From UBA1715 sp964346725 (GTDB lineage Bacteria > Bacteroidota > Bacteroidia > Bacteroidales > UBA1715): a stretch of 38,399 nucleotides of DNA. Below the pieces are notes generated by a model. The model was not told the origin of the DNA. It did not search any database and worked only from the letters and a program-made list of their open reading frames with translations. Below are positions 15,848-24,639 of the stretch, piece after piece (the first letter of the stretch is position 1; each line of letters starts with the position of its first letter). The position numbers and the translations under genes were made by a program. The stretch spans positions 1 through 38,399 of the forward strand of contig CAYFVM010000024.1 of the NCBI GenBank assembly GCA_964346725.1, given 5' to 3'.

Positions 15848-17617
15848 ATGAACAAACGTATTCTCTCTGTAAAGTGTTTTGCAATGACTTGTGTTGCTGC
15901 ACTTTTATTCTCTTGTTCTTCGCAAGATGAAAAAACGAAAACGAACGAAATAACCGGCACCGTTTCCACCCCAAACATTCCAACGTGGGCTAAAAATGCC
16001 GTTTTTTATCAAATATATCCGCAAACGTTTTATGACACAAACGGCGATGGTATTGGCGATTTGCAAGGTATCATTCAAAAACTTGACTACATAAAAAGCC
16101 TTGGCGTTGATGCCATTTGGATAAACCCATTCTTTGAATCACCCTTTGCCGATGCGGGATATGACATTTCAGACTATTTGAAAGTGGCTCCCCGTTATGG
16201 AACCAACGAAGACGCAAAGAAATTGTTTGCCGAAGCCCACAAACGTGGCATGTACGTGATATTCGACTTTGTGGCAAGTTATACCTCTATGGAACACCCA
16301 TGGTTTAAGGCTTCTGCACGACAAGATACCAACAAATACACCAACTGGTACATTTGGACCGACAATGTGTGGAAAAATCCTCCTCAAGAATATGCGAGCG
16401 ATTTCATAAAAGGCTACGGAGAACGTAACGGCCAGTATATGAGAAACTTCTATTACTGTCAACCGGCGTTGAATTACGGTTTTGCCCTTCCCGATACCAA
16501 TTACAAATGGCAATTGGCGCCAAATCACCCTGATGTGTTGAACCTTAAAGAAGAGATGAAAAACGTGCTCCGCTTTTGGATGGACATGGGAGCCGACGGT
16601 TTCCGTGCCGACATGGCAGGTGCGCTTACCAAAGACGCCAATGTGGTTGGCAACGAACAGTTCTTCAATACGCACGTAAACGCTACCAAAGAATTCTGGA
16701 GAGAAATACGCGATTTGCTTGAAAAAGAATATCCAGATGCGTTCATGGTTGCCGAATGGTCGTACCCAATTGACGCACTCGACAGCTGTTTCCACGTTGA
16801 CTTTTTCCATTGGTTCAATGGCTACAATGATTTGTTCCAAAAAGAAAGTTGGCGAATCTTAAACGGATTTTCGGACGGTCACAGCTACTTTGACGTAGAA
16901 GGCAAAGGAAACATCACCGAATTTTTGACAAACTACATGGAGCAATACAATGCCACCAAAAACAAAGGCTACATTTGCATTCCGCTCGGAAACCACGACA
17001 ATGCGCGCCTTTGCAACAATCGCTCTGAGAAGGATATGGAGATAATCTACGCCTTCGGATTTACCATGCCGGGCGTACCGTTTATCTATTACGGTAACGA
17101 AATTGGTATGAAACAATTGCCAACGAGTTGGCCACAAGTTGAAGGCGCATATCGTCCGCGAAATGGCGCACGCACACCTATGCAGTGGTCTGCCGATAAG
17201 AATTTGGGATTCTCTACCGCATCGGCTGAAAAGCTCTATTTACCTGTTGATACGGCGAAAAACGCACCAAACGTAGCGGCACAAGAAGCTGATCCAAATT
17301 CGTTGTTGAACAAGACACGCAAACTCATAGAACTTCGCCACCAAGAACCGGCGTTGGCAAACTATGCGGAATTTGTACCGCTTTTTGCACAAAAAGACAC
17401 CTACCCGTTTGTATATGCCCGTGCCAATAGCAAAGACGTAGTGCTTGTAATGCTTAACCCTTCGGGAAAAGAAGCAAAAGCAACGTTTGCCGTAAACGTT
17501 CCGTTTACCTCTACAAAACTGCTTGCGGGAGATTCGTTTGACATCAAACAGAAAGGTTCAAACGTTTCTATTTCCATGCCAGGACAGTCGTATGCGATTG
17601 TAAAGTTGGTGAAATAA
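15848..17617 (+). CDS. GH13 alpha-glucosidase/alpha-amylase-like lipoprotein
   Basis: The 589-residue protein has a lipoprotein signal with the lipobox LLFSC (Cys near residue 24), followed by SSQDEK. Acidic residues just after the Cys resemble the Bacteroidetes signal for export to the cell surface. The GH13 barrel begins at about residue 45 (AVFYQIYPQTFYDTNGDGIG). Catalytic residues are visible: D255 in GFRADMAG (nucleophile), E303 in MVAEWSY (acid/base) and D384 in GNHDNAR. The overall pattern is that of oligo-1,6-glucosidase or trehalose-synthase-like enzymes acting on alpha-glucosides. It is divergent from the gal operon. No SusC/SusD pair is nearby, so the precise substrate is open. Confidence 0.9.
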   Translation: MNKRILSVKCFAMTCVAALLFSCSSQDEKTKTNEITGTVSTPNIPTWAKNAVFYQIYPQTFYDTNGDGIGDLQGIIQKLDYIKSLGVDAIWINPFFESPFADAGYDISDYLKVAPRYGTNEDAKKLFAEAHKRGMYVIFDFVASYTSMEHPWFKASARQDTNKYTNWYIWTDNVWKNPPQEYASDFIKGYGERNGQYMRNFYYCQPALNYGFALPDTNYKWQLAPNHPDVLNLKEEMKNVLRFWMDMGADGFRADMAGALTKDANVVGNEQFFNTHVNATKEFWREIRDLLEKEYPDAFMVAEWSYPIDALDSCFHVDFFHWFNGYNDLFQKESWRILNGFSDGHSYFDVEGKGNITEFLTNYMEQYNATKNKGYICIPLGNHDNARLCNNRSEKDMEIIYAFGFTMPGVPFIYYGNEIGMKQLPTSWPQVEGAYRPRNGARTPMQWSADKNLGFSTASAEKLYLPVDTAKNAPNVAAQEADPNSLLNKTRKLIELRHQEPALANYAEFVPLFAQKDTYPFVYARANSKDVVLVMLNPSGKEAKATFAVNVPFTSTKLLAGDSFDIKQKGSNVSISMPGQSYAIVKLVK

Positions 17618-17634
17618 GGGCAGCTTGCCGTTGA

Positions 17635-17671
17635 GGAGATTCCTCCGTCGCTTCGCTCCTACGGAATGACG
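17635..17671. repeat. Dispersed-repeat-like fragment with short inverted arms
   Basis: The segment contains ATTCCTCCGTCGCTTCGCTC and then CTACGGAATGACG, with TTCC..CCGT and ACGGAA as inverted parts. This wording is common in intergenic dispersed repeats of Bacteroidota and other genomes. Only one copy is seen in this window. Confidence 0.35.
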
Positions 17672-17690
17672 TAATTCGCACTAAGAGAGA

Positions 17691-17747
17691 AAAGGGAGAA
17701 AGAAGAAAAATGGCGATGCCATTTTTCTTCTTTCTCCCTTTATTTTT
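17691..17747. terminator. Strong bidirectional terminator between the GH13 and reductase genes
   Basis: A perfect 24-bp stem (17691-17714 with 17718-17741) has a 3-base loop, with a T-rich tail on the plus strand (17739-17748). The stem is purine-rich on one arm. It lies between the 3' ends of two convergent genes, so it can stop transcription from both sides. Confidence 0.85.
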
Positions 17748-17808
17748 TCATGCTCGTCCGTCATGCCGAACGTAAAACGGATAACGAAAAACGTTCAACG
17801 TACAACGC

Positions 17809-18963
17809 CTATCCTAAATACCAGTTTTTGATTTTCGAGAATATTCGTGATTGTTTGCCTACGAATGCCAACACATCGAGGAGCCACAAGTGCTTTGAGA
17901 TTGTGCGTTGCAGGTATCCGCGTGTTTTCATTTCTTTTTCTACTCGCTGACGGAGATTTTTGGCATACTGTTCGGTAGCCTGTTTTGAGCAATTGCCTGT
18001 GCGTACGCACTCTTCGGCAACAAGCGCTGCAAAACGCCCGCTCACCATTGCGGAGCCAATTCCTCCACCCGAAATCGGGTCAATAAGATTGGCAGCATCG
18101 CCACAGACGCAGAAATTGTCTCCATACAATGAGAAATTGCCGGTATTGTATGGCACCAATCCGCCTTGGAGCAACGAGAGTTGTTTTGCTTGCGAAAAAC
18201 GTGTTTTCATGGTTTCGTCAGAGGCTATCCATTGCTCAAACATGTGTTGCAACGTTTCTCCACCCTCTTGGTTATCCGGCACTTTGCACCCAAACCCAAC
18301 GTTGGCGGTTCCGCCTGCCATTGGGAATATCCATAAATATCCGGGGAAATATTCTTTCTTATAATGCAATTCAATAGTGTCGGGTTTGAGTCCTGCCACA
18401 CCCGAATAATAGGCTCGAATAGCAACTCCCATGGTTTCCTTATCGTATGACGATCCGGTGAGATTTCGTGCCAATTTTGAAGCGGCTCCGTTGCACACCA
18501 AAACCATCTTTGCCTCGTAGGTTTCTCCTTGTTCATCAACAAGTTGCATTCCGTTGGGAACAGGTGTTATGCTTTGTATGCCGCAGTTTTGAAACACCGA
18601 AGCGTTTTTACAATCGCGTTGCACGAGCGAAAACAAAAATGCATCAAAATCGTAGCGTTTGCAGACATAGCCAAAATTCTTAAAATCAACGAGATACGGA
18701 CGACCTTTATAGTACAATTCGGTATATTTGAGACACATGGCATCTTGGGTAGAAATAAATTCTTCAAGATATGCGGGCGAAATGACTTTGAGCGTGTTGA
18801 TAGTTCTGTCGCAAAGACCATCGCCACAGATTTTTGTACGTGGAAATTGTGCTTTGTCAAACAACGCCACCGAACAGTCGGCAGTGCGCAACGACAAGGC
18901 TGCGGAACATCCTGCCGGCCCTGCACCTATAATTGCAATGTCGAAGTGTTTGGTTTCTTTCAT
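17809..18963 (-). CDS. Geranylgeranyl-reductase-family FAD-dependent oxidoreductase
   Basis: The 384-residue flavoprotein starts with the FAD dinucleotide-binding motif DIAIIGAGPAGCSAAL (residues 8-23) and has the second FAD motif CGDAANLIDPISGGGIGSAM near residue 285. This combination marks the geranylgeranyl reductase/lycopene-cyclase-like group, which reduces isoprenoid chains or oxidises lipids; the KICGDGLC stretch (about 44-51) is a family element. There is no signal peptide. In Bacteroidota such proteins may act on menaquinone side chains or other polyprenyl lipids, but the substrate cannot be told here. It is monocistronic, with its own promoter at 18982-19011. Confidence 0.85.
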   Translation of the reverse strand: MKETKHFDIAIIGAGPAGCSAALSLRTADCSVALFDKAQFPRTKICGDGLCDRTINTLKVISPAYLEEFISTQDAMCLKYTELYYKGRPYLVDFKNFGYVCKRYDFDAFLFSLVQRDCKNASVFQNCGIQSITPVPNGMQLVDEQGETYEAKMVLVCNGAASKLARNLTGSSYDKETMGVAIRAYYSGVAGLKPDTIELHYKKEYFPGYLWIFPMAGGTANVGFGCKVPDNQEGGETLQHMFEQWIASDETMKTRFSQAKQLSLLQGGLVPYNTGNFSLYGDNFCVCGDAANLIDPISGGGIGSAMVSGRFAALVAEECVRTGNCSKQATEQYAKNLRQRVEKEMKTRGYLQRTISKHLWLLDVLAFVGKQSRIFSKIKNWYLG

Positions 18964-18981
18964 AGTGTCTCAATAGATATG

Positions 18982-19011
18982 CAAATATAGAAAGAACCTG
19001 CTATTCACAAA
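18982..19011 (-). promoter_or_regulatory. Promoter of the geranylgeranyl-reductase-like gene
   Basis: The minus strand has TTTG (19011-19008), 18 bases, then TATATTTG (18989-18982), matching both Bacteroidetes promoter boxes. The ATG is 18 bases downstream of the -7 box. Confidence 0.7.
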
Positions 19012-19247
19012 ATGCAAAATATGCTATGTTGCCTTCATCGGTTTTTTGGAAAGATGTATTTTTTTGTTTTCTCTAATGGCATTTCACCCCTTTTTTACAA
19101 ACCTTGGTTTACTCTCCCTTTACTCACGTTCGACCGAAGCATTACTTATTTTCGCAAATTTGCGAACATGAGTCGAACAATATACGACTTTGGTATATGT
19201 TTGGTCTATCGGAAAACACGGTTGTGCATCATAACTGTTTCAATGTA

Positions 19248-19310
19248 TGTCCTACGGACAAAAAAGGAACGGTATGTTTTGTTGCTAATAAAATGAATGC
19301 CCTACGGGCA
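19248..19310. repeat. Pair of related short palindromes
   Basis: TGTCCTACGGACA (19248-19260) and TGCCCTACGGGCA (19298-19310) share the frame TG-CC-TACGG-CA. The differing bases are compensatory, so both keep the 5-bp stem. Compensatory change suggests selection for the hairpin, or descent from one repeat family. Confidence 0.6.
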
Positions 19311-19318
19311 ATAAAATT

Positions 19319-19458
19319 CTAACCAATTAAGCGTAACGCCCCAAAAGTACAGACGCCACACAACTGCCAGCAATAACGTAAAGGGTACTAGTGAAATTTC
19401 GCCTTTGAATAAAGACGTACAACATTTATTCATATTGTGTGACGTCTCTACCAATTAA
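19319..19458. mobile_element. Possible miniature inverted-repeat element (MITE-like)
   Basis: AGACGCCACACAA (19351-19363) and TTGTGTGACGTCT (19435-19447) form 13-bp inverted arms with one mismatch, about 70 bases apart. Outside them lie near-direct repeats CTAACCAATTAA (19319-19330) and CTACCAATTAA (19448-19458). A third AGACGTACAA copy is inside (from 19412). No transposase is present. The pattern fits a small non-autonomous element or a decayed repeat; a single copy cannot prove it. Confidence 0.35.
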
Positions 19459-19492
19459 CCAATTCATAATTCATAACTCTTAAATTTTTTCC

Positions 19493-19500
19493 TACATTTA
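19493..19500 (+). promoter_or_regulatory. Candidate -7 box of the AddA-like gene
   Basis: TACATTTA matches seven of eight positions of TAnnTTTG and lies 15 bases before the ATG at 19516. The CATAACTC word upstream (from 19472) also precedes the rnpB promoter. Confidence 0.4.
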
Positions 19501-19515
19501 TGAAATTTTTCAAAA

Positions 19516-22500
19516 ATGGCTACTCTCAATTCTCTTCAAATATACAAAGCATCGGCAGGCTCGGGCAAGACCTACCGGCTTACGTTTGAGTACATAAAGT
19601 TGTTGTTTCAAGATTTTAAAAATTATAGAAAGACCTTGGCGGTGACTTTCACAAACAACGCCTGTGGCGAAATGAAACACCGTTTTTTGAGTGCGCTGTA
19701 CAAACTTTCGTTTGAAGAACGAGATGCCGCCAACGACAAGCCGGACTATATGACCCAGCTTATGGCAATGGGTTTTTCCGAAAAAGAAGTGCGCGAAAAA
19801 GCGTTTGCCCTCTGTAAAGAAATTTTGCACAATTACTCATTTTTCTACATCGAAACCATCGACTCGTTTACCCAAAACGTGATTCGCAACTTTGCAAAAG
19901 ACTTGAGTTTGCCTCCAAAATTCAACCTCGTTCTCGACAATGAAAACGTGTTGGAAACGGTTACCCACGATTTGTTGGTGAACTCGCTCCAAAACGAGGA
20001 ATTGCAAAAAGCCCTTGTCACATTTGCCCTAAGCGATCTTGAAGAAAACAAAAACACCGACATCAAAAAAGCCATAAAAAACGAGAGTAAAAATTTCTTC
20101 AACGAATCGTATCAAGATGCCTACGCCAACACTCCTATTGATACCGAAAAACTGCAAAAGCTCTTTGCGCGATTCAAAGATGAAAATAAGGCCTTTGCAA
20201 AAAACTATGAAGCCGCTCTTGTGCAAAAAGCCACGGAAGCGCTCAGATTAATTCAAGAAGCAGGATTAGATGTTTCTACCGATTTCAAACAAAAATCGAG
20301 AAGCAAACTCACCACCTTGCTGAAACTGCAAAACAAAGACCTCAGTAAACCTCTCAGCGAAGAAGTGTGTGAGATAGACAACGTGAAACCGAGCAAAGGC
20401 AAAACTGCCGAAATAGAAATGCTCTACAACTCCAAGTTTCCTGACATTTTGAGAGAAATTGTGCAGGAAATGAATCCCGACACATCGGAAGAATTGCGCG
20501 CGTTCAACACCAAACAGCAGATTATAAAAAACGAGCAAGGCATTATTCTTTCGCAATACATAAAAGAAGGGCTTAACGCCTACTGTCGCGAAGAAAATTC
20601 GTTTCTCATAGGCTACGCCAACAAATTTCTCCAAACGATTATTGACAACAGCGACACGCCATTTATTTATGAGAAAATTGGCCAATACATAGAGCACATC
20701 ATGATTGATGAGTTTCAAGACACATCAAAAATGCAATGGAAAAATTTCAGTCCTATTGTGCAAAACTTGCCCGGCGGCGAAAACCACGCGCTCATAATTG
20801 GCGACGTAAAACAATCCATCTACCGCTTCCGCAACGGCGACTGGCGCTTGATGCACAATTTAAGCAAGCACAACCAACAAACCGCCAATGAAGTAAAAAA
20901 CTGCAACTACAGAAGTTTTCAGAACATCGTTGATTTTAATAATGCGTTTTTTACGCACTACTCCAAATTCGTTGACGGCAAATTCAACGACAGTTATGCC
21001 CCGACGGAAACTACCGACGCACAAGAGTCCATTTTTGACGCCATTACCGATATTTACGCAGATTGCATACAAGATATCCCTGAAAAAACGAAACAGTCGG
21101 CAAAAAAAGGCTGCGTAGAAATCAAGCTGATAGACCTCAAAGAGACGAAGGAAAATGAAGAAGAAGACCCAATACTTGAAGAAATTTTCCAGAAAGTAAT
21201 CTCGCTGTTTGACATGGGACGCAAGCCCGAAGACATTGCGTTTCTGTGCTACCGCAACTCCGACATACGCGATTTGGTTACGTTTTTCAACGAAAAGAAA
21301 GCAGAATTCCCCGAATATGCCGACAAACTTTCCATAATGAGCAAAGAAGCCTTGTTGCTCAACAATTCACCGGCAGTGCAATTCATCACCACATACTTAC
21401 AATGGTTGATGGTGGCGAACAAGGAGAACAAAGACGCGCAGTTTTTCGAGTCGTTTTTGAAATTTACCTTCAATGGCATTCATCCCGGAGAAGAACTGCC
21501 ACAACCCACAATTTCACGCAACAGGTCGCTCTTTGAGACGTGCGAAGAAATTATACGCACCTTCCGCCTCAATGAAAGCGAAACAGATGCGGCATTTATC
21601 ACTGATTTTCAAAACCTTATATACCGGTATTCGCAAAACAACAACACAAGTATTTTGCACTTTTTGGAGCACTGGGACGAAATAAAAAGCAAGACCTATT
21701 TGCAGCAAAACGACACGCCGGGCTTCATGAATGCCCTCACCGTTCATAAATCAAAAGGCTTGGAATATCCGGTGGTGATAATGCCACAATTCATAAAAGC
21801 ACGCAATAAAAACGTGCGCTCGCTGTACAAAACGGATTACGAGGAACTTCCTATAGTGAATTTGACCGGCAACATGACTGACACCAACTTTAAAGACGAA
21901 TACGTTGAAGAACTTTACAATATAGAGATTGACAACATTAATGCGCTTTACGTTGCCTGTACACGACCACGCGAGGAATTGTACATTTATGAAGGATATA
22001 AAACCAATGACAAAAATCCTTCAGTAACCGTAACGGTGTTTAACGAGATTATTCAACAACTTAGATTTGGCGAGAGCGATGACTCTACATTCCGATTTGG
22101 AGAACCAATGCCATCGGAAGTTCATGCGAAAAAGAGTGAAATTACATTTATTCCTCTTTCTTCATACACCATAGAAACGGCAGACAACGCAAAACTGTTG
22201 CCGGTTTCGGGCTACGATACCTTTCCTGAACTTGTAACGCAAAAGCAAACGTCAACGGAGAAAGGGAATTTGCTCCATACCATTATGGAACACGTGACCA
22301 CGAGCAAGGACATAGCGCGTGCTATAAATCAAACCTGCCCTCCCGAACTCTATTCTATCGAAGAAAAAGCAGAACTGCAACAATACATTCAAAGTCTGAT
22401 TTCCAACCCACAAGTGGCTCCTTGGTTTGACGATACACAATGGGACACCATTTCGACAGAACAAGCCATTTTGCTCACCAATGAGTATAAAGAACGCTAC

Positions 22501-22746
22501 CAAGAACTGGCTTCAGACGAAACCAACGGCAAAAAAAGAAAGATAGACCCCGATACTCGTCGCCCCGATAGAATTATGGTGAAAGGGAAACAAGTGGTGA
22601 TTATAGACTACAAAACAGGTTCGGGTAAATATGCCAGCTATAAAAAACAAATGAGAGAATACCTCGATATTCTCTCACTTATGGGTTATAATCCTTGCGG
22701 ATATATCTGGTACGTTGACCAGAATTCTATTGAAGAAGTTGCCTAA
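19516..22746 (+). CDS. AddA/RecB-like helicase-nuclease (UvrD superfamily)
   Basis: A 1076-residue SF1A helicase with a C-terminal PD-(D/E)xK nuclease. Helicase motifs in order: I ASAGSGKTY (12-20), Ia VTFTNNACGEMKHR, II MIDEFQDTS (DEFQD at 398-402), III IGDVKQSIYRFRNG, V VHKSKGLEYPVV and VI LYVACTRPREELYIY. Nuclease features are GNLLHTIMEH (917-926), RPD (D1018) and IDYKTG (D1031, K1033). This order is that of AddA and RecB, which unwind and resect double-strand DNA ends for recombination. AddA usually pairs with AddB; no addB-like gene is adjacent. The gene converges on the acyl-CoA synthetase gene and their stop codons overlap. Confidence 0.92.
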   Translation: MATLNSLQIYKASAGSGKTYRLTFEYIKLLFQDFKNYRKTLAVTFTNNACGEMKHRFLSALYKLSFEERDAANDKPDYMTQLMAMGFSEKEVREKAFALCKEILHNYSFFYIETIDSFTQNVIRNFAKDLSLPPKFNLVLDNENVLETVTHDLLVNSLQNEELQKALVTFALSDLEENKNTDIKKAIKNESKNFFNESYQDAYANTPIDTEKLQKLFARFKDENKAFAKNYEAALVQKATEALRLIQEAGLDVSTDFKQKSRSKLTTLLKLQNKDLSKPLSEEVCEIDNVKPSKGKTAEIEMLYNSKFPDILREIVQEMNPDTSEELRAFNTKQQIIKNEQGIILSQYIKEGLNAYCREENSFLIGYANKFLQTIIDNSDTPFIYEKIGQYIEHIMIDEFQDTSKMQWKNFSPIVQNLPGGENHALIIGDVKQSIYRFRNGDWRLMHNLSKHNQQTANEVKNCNYRSFQNIVDFNNAFFTHYSKFVDGKFNDSYAPTETTDAQESIFDAITDIYADCIQDIPEKTKQSAKKGCVEIKLIDLKETKENEEEDPILEEIFQKVISLFDMGRKPEDIAFLCYRNSDIRDLVTFFNEKKAEFPEYADKLSIMSKEALLLNNSPAVQFITTYLQWLMVANKENKDAQFFESFLKFTFNGIHPGEELPQPTISRNRSLFETCEEIIRTFRLNESETDAAFITDFQNLIYRYSQNNNTSILHFLEHWDEIKSKTYLQQNDTPGFMNALTVHKSKGLEYPVVIMPQFIKARNKNVRSLYKTDYEELPIVNLTGNMTDTNFKDEYVEELYNIEIDNINALYVACTRPREELYIYEGYKTNDKNPSVTVTVFNEIIQQLRFGESDDSTFRFGEPMPSEVHAKKSEITFIPLSSYTIETADNAKLLPVSGYDTFPELVTQKQTSTEKGNLLHTIMEHVTTSKDIARAINQTCPPELYSIEEKAELQQYIQSLISNPQVAPWFDDTQWDTISTEQAILLTNEYKERYQELASDETNGKKRKIDPDTRRPDRIMVKGKQVVIIDYKTGSGKYASYKKQMREYLDILSLMGYNPCGYIWYVDQNSIEEVA

Positions 22747-24548
22747 ACGAACAACTTTTCTATCTCGTCTTTGTAGCGATCTTGAACTACACCACGTTTC
22801 ACTTTCATGGTAGGAGTCAATACACCATTTTCAGTACTCCATGCTTCAGGAACTAAAGCAAACTTTCTGATTTGCTCTGTGCTACCAAAGAATTCGTTAT
22901 ATTTATCTACTTCACGTTTAAAGCGGTCTAAAATTGTTTTGTTTTGAACCATTTCTGTAGGAGTAGTGTATTCAACGCCATGGTTAGCACACCAAGATTT
23001 CAAAAACTCGAAGTTTGGAGAAATAATTGCAGCTGCATATTTTTGATTTTCACCAAAAACTGCCATTGCATCAATGAATGGAGACAATGTGAATTTGTCT
23101 TCCAATACTTGTGGGTTTACGTATTTTCCAAAAGCTGTTTTGAACAAGTTTTTCAAACGACCGGTAATTACCAACTGACCATATTCTGTAAAACGACCTA
23201 AGTCACCAGTGTGGAACCAACCATTTTCGTCAATTACTTCAGCAGTTAATTCAGGTGCCTTGTAGTAGCCTAACATTACACTTGGACCTTTACAAATAAT
23301 TTCGCCATTGTCTGCTATCTTAACTTCTACTCCATCCAATGGGAAGCCGATAGTTTTTGCTTCGCGACTATGTCTTTTACGAGAACTTACTGCAATTACC
23401 GGAGAGGTTTCTGTTAATCCATATCCTTCATATGCAGGCATTCCGATAGCTGAGAAGAATGACATTAAACGAGGTTGAATAGATGCAGAACCAGAAACTA
23501 AAATGTCGAAATCGCCACCAACTGCTGCGGTAATTTTATCCAGCACTAATTTTTTCGCAATGAAATATTTAATGTTATAAAACAAATTTGTACGGTCCTC
23601 TTTTTCCAAAGGATAGTGTGTAGCTAATTCAAGTGCCCAATAATAGATTTTTTTAGAAACACCGGTAAGTTTTTTACCGCTATCATAAATTTTATCATAG
23701 AATTTTTCAAACACACGTGGCACTGCCGACATCATGGTTGGGTTTACTTCTTTGATGTTTTCGGCAATTGTACCAAGGTTTTGCGCATAGTAAACCGACA
23801 TACCAAGATATTGATACAAATACACCAACATTCTTTCATAAATGTGGCACAACGGCAAGAAACTGAATGCTCTTGTTGATGTAGCCGATGGTGTTTGACG
23901 CAAATTCTTCACTTGGTAAACGATATTGTTATGAGAAAGCATAACACCTTTTGGTGTTCCTGTTGTTCCTGAAGTGTAAATCAATGTTGCTAAATCATTT
24001 GGAGCTACTGCACGTTTGCGTTTTTCCAATTCTTCAGAATTTTGATTTTGTTTTCCCAATTCAATTAACTGATCAAAATAAGGATATTCTTTTCTGTCAG
24101 CGAATGTGTAGAAATATTTTGTTGGAACTTCAGCCTTTACTGAAGTAATTTTACGCATCACGTCTGCGCCTTCCATAATCACAAATTTAGCCTCACAGTT
24201 GTTAAGGATATATTTATAATCACTTTCACTGATGGTTGGATAAATAGGAACCATTACTGCACCTGTTTGCATAATTCCCATGTCAAGCATATTCCATTCT
24301 GGACGGTTTGTTGCTATCACGGCAACTTTGTCACCGGGAACAATACCAAGAGCCATTAACGCATAACTGATATTGTTTGCGTACTCTTTGTATTCATCAG
24401 GACTATACGTTACCCATGAACCAGTATTTTTACCTGCTAATGCTACTTTTTGATTTGGATAATTTTCTTTGTAATTGTCAAGTAAATCAAACAACCGTGT
24501 AGGTTCTTTGATTTTTGAGAAGTCTCTTAGAACAAATTTTTGAGCCAT
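22743..24548 (-). CDS. Long-chain fatty acid-CoA ligase (AMP-forming)
   Basis: This adenylate-forming enzyme activates fatty acids to acyl-CoA using ATP. With the ATG at 24548 (MAQKFVLRDFSK) it has 601 residues, normal for bacterial long-chain acyl-CoA synthetases. The P-loop-like core YTSGTTGTPKGVMLSHNN, the AMP motif YEGYGLTETSPV, the hinge GWFHTGDLG and the catalytic Lys region KTAFGKYVNP are all present. An in-frame start 66 bases upstream would add a Phe-rich stretch read from promoter-like DNA and is rejected. Its TAG stop lies inside the end of the opposite helicase-nuclease gene. Confidence 0.94.
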   Translation of the reverse strand: MAQKFVLRDFSKIKEPTRLFDLLDNYKENYPNQKVALAGKNTGSWVTYSPDEYKEYANNISYALMALGIVPGDKVAVIATNRPEWNMLDMGIMQTGAVMVPIYPTISESDYKYILNNCEAKFVIMEGADVMRKITSVKAEVPTKYFYTFADRKEYPYFDQLIELGKQNQNSEELEKRKRAVAPNDLATLIYTSGTTGTPKGVMLSHNNIVYQVKNLRQTPSATSTRAFSFLPLCHIYERMLVYLYQYLGMSVYYAQNLGTIAENIKEVNPTMMSAVPRVFEKFYDKIYDSGKKLTGVSKKIYYWALELATHYPLEKEDRTNLFYNIKYFIAKKLVLDKITAAVGGDFDILVSGSASIQPRLMSFFSAIGMPAYEGYGLTETSPVIAVSSRKRHSREAKTIGFPLDGVEVKIADNGEIICKGPSVMLGYYKAPELTAEVIDENGWFHTGDLGRFTEYGQLVITGRLKNLFKTAFGKYVNPQVLEDKFTLSPFIDAMAVFGENQKYAAAIISPNFEFLKSWCANHGVEYTTPTEMVQNKTILDRFKREVDKYNEFFGSTEQIRKFALVPEAWSTENGVLTPTMKVKRGVVQDRYKDEIEKLFV

Positions 24549-24583
24549 AATTTCTTTTGTTTTGTTTTTACAAAAGTGAAAGG

Positions 24584-24606
24584 AAAAAAAATGACAAAAA
24601 AAAAAA
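24584..24606. repeat. Adjacent homopolymer tracts (A8 and A11) upstream of the acyl-CoA ligase gene
   Basis: On the plus strand eight A (24584-24591) and eleven A (24596-24606) are separated by TGAC. They lie 36-58 bases upstream of the ligase ATG on the opposite strand, in its likely promoter region. Confidence 0.8.
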
Positions 24607-24639
24607 TGGTACACACAACCATTCTAATACACAAAAATT

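Larger units (their letters stand above)
18964..19515. other. Gene-free 552-base spacer rich in short repeats
   Basis: This spacer separates two divergent genes. Besides the two promoters at its ends it holds two look-alike palindromes (19248-19260 and 19298-19310) and an inverted-repeat element flanked by near-direct repeats (19319-19458). The ORFs that cross it, up to 94 codons, overlap each other in different frames, have no family features and cover these repeats, so I take the region as non-coding. Confidence 0.65.

Noticed and set aside
16169..16840. 223-codon ORF antisense to the GH13 gene
   Set aside because: Long but fully opposite a gene with all catalytic residues intact; no recognisable motif.
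19012..19322. Two overlapping plus-strand ORFs (94 and 72 codons) in the spacer
   Set aside because: They overlap in different frames, run through palindromic repeats and show no signal or motif.
24549..24614. Upstream start of the acyl-CoA ligase giving a Phe-rich N-terminus
   Set aside because: The extension is encoded by homopolymer-rich promoter-like DNA; the ATG at 24548 gives the normal family start.
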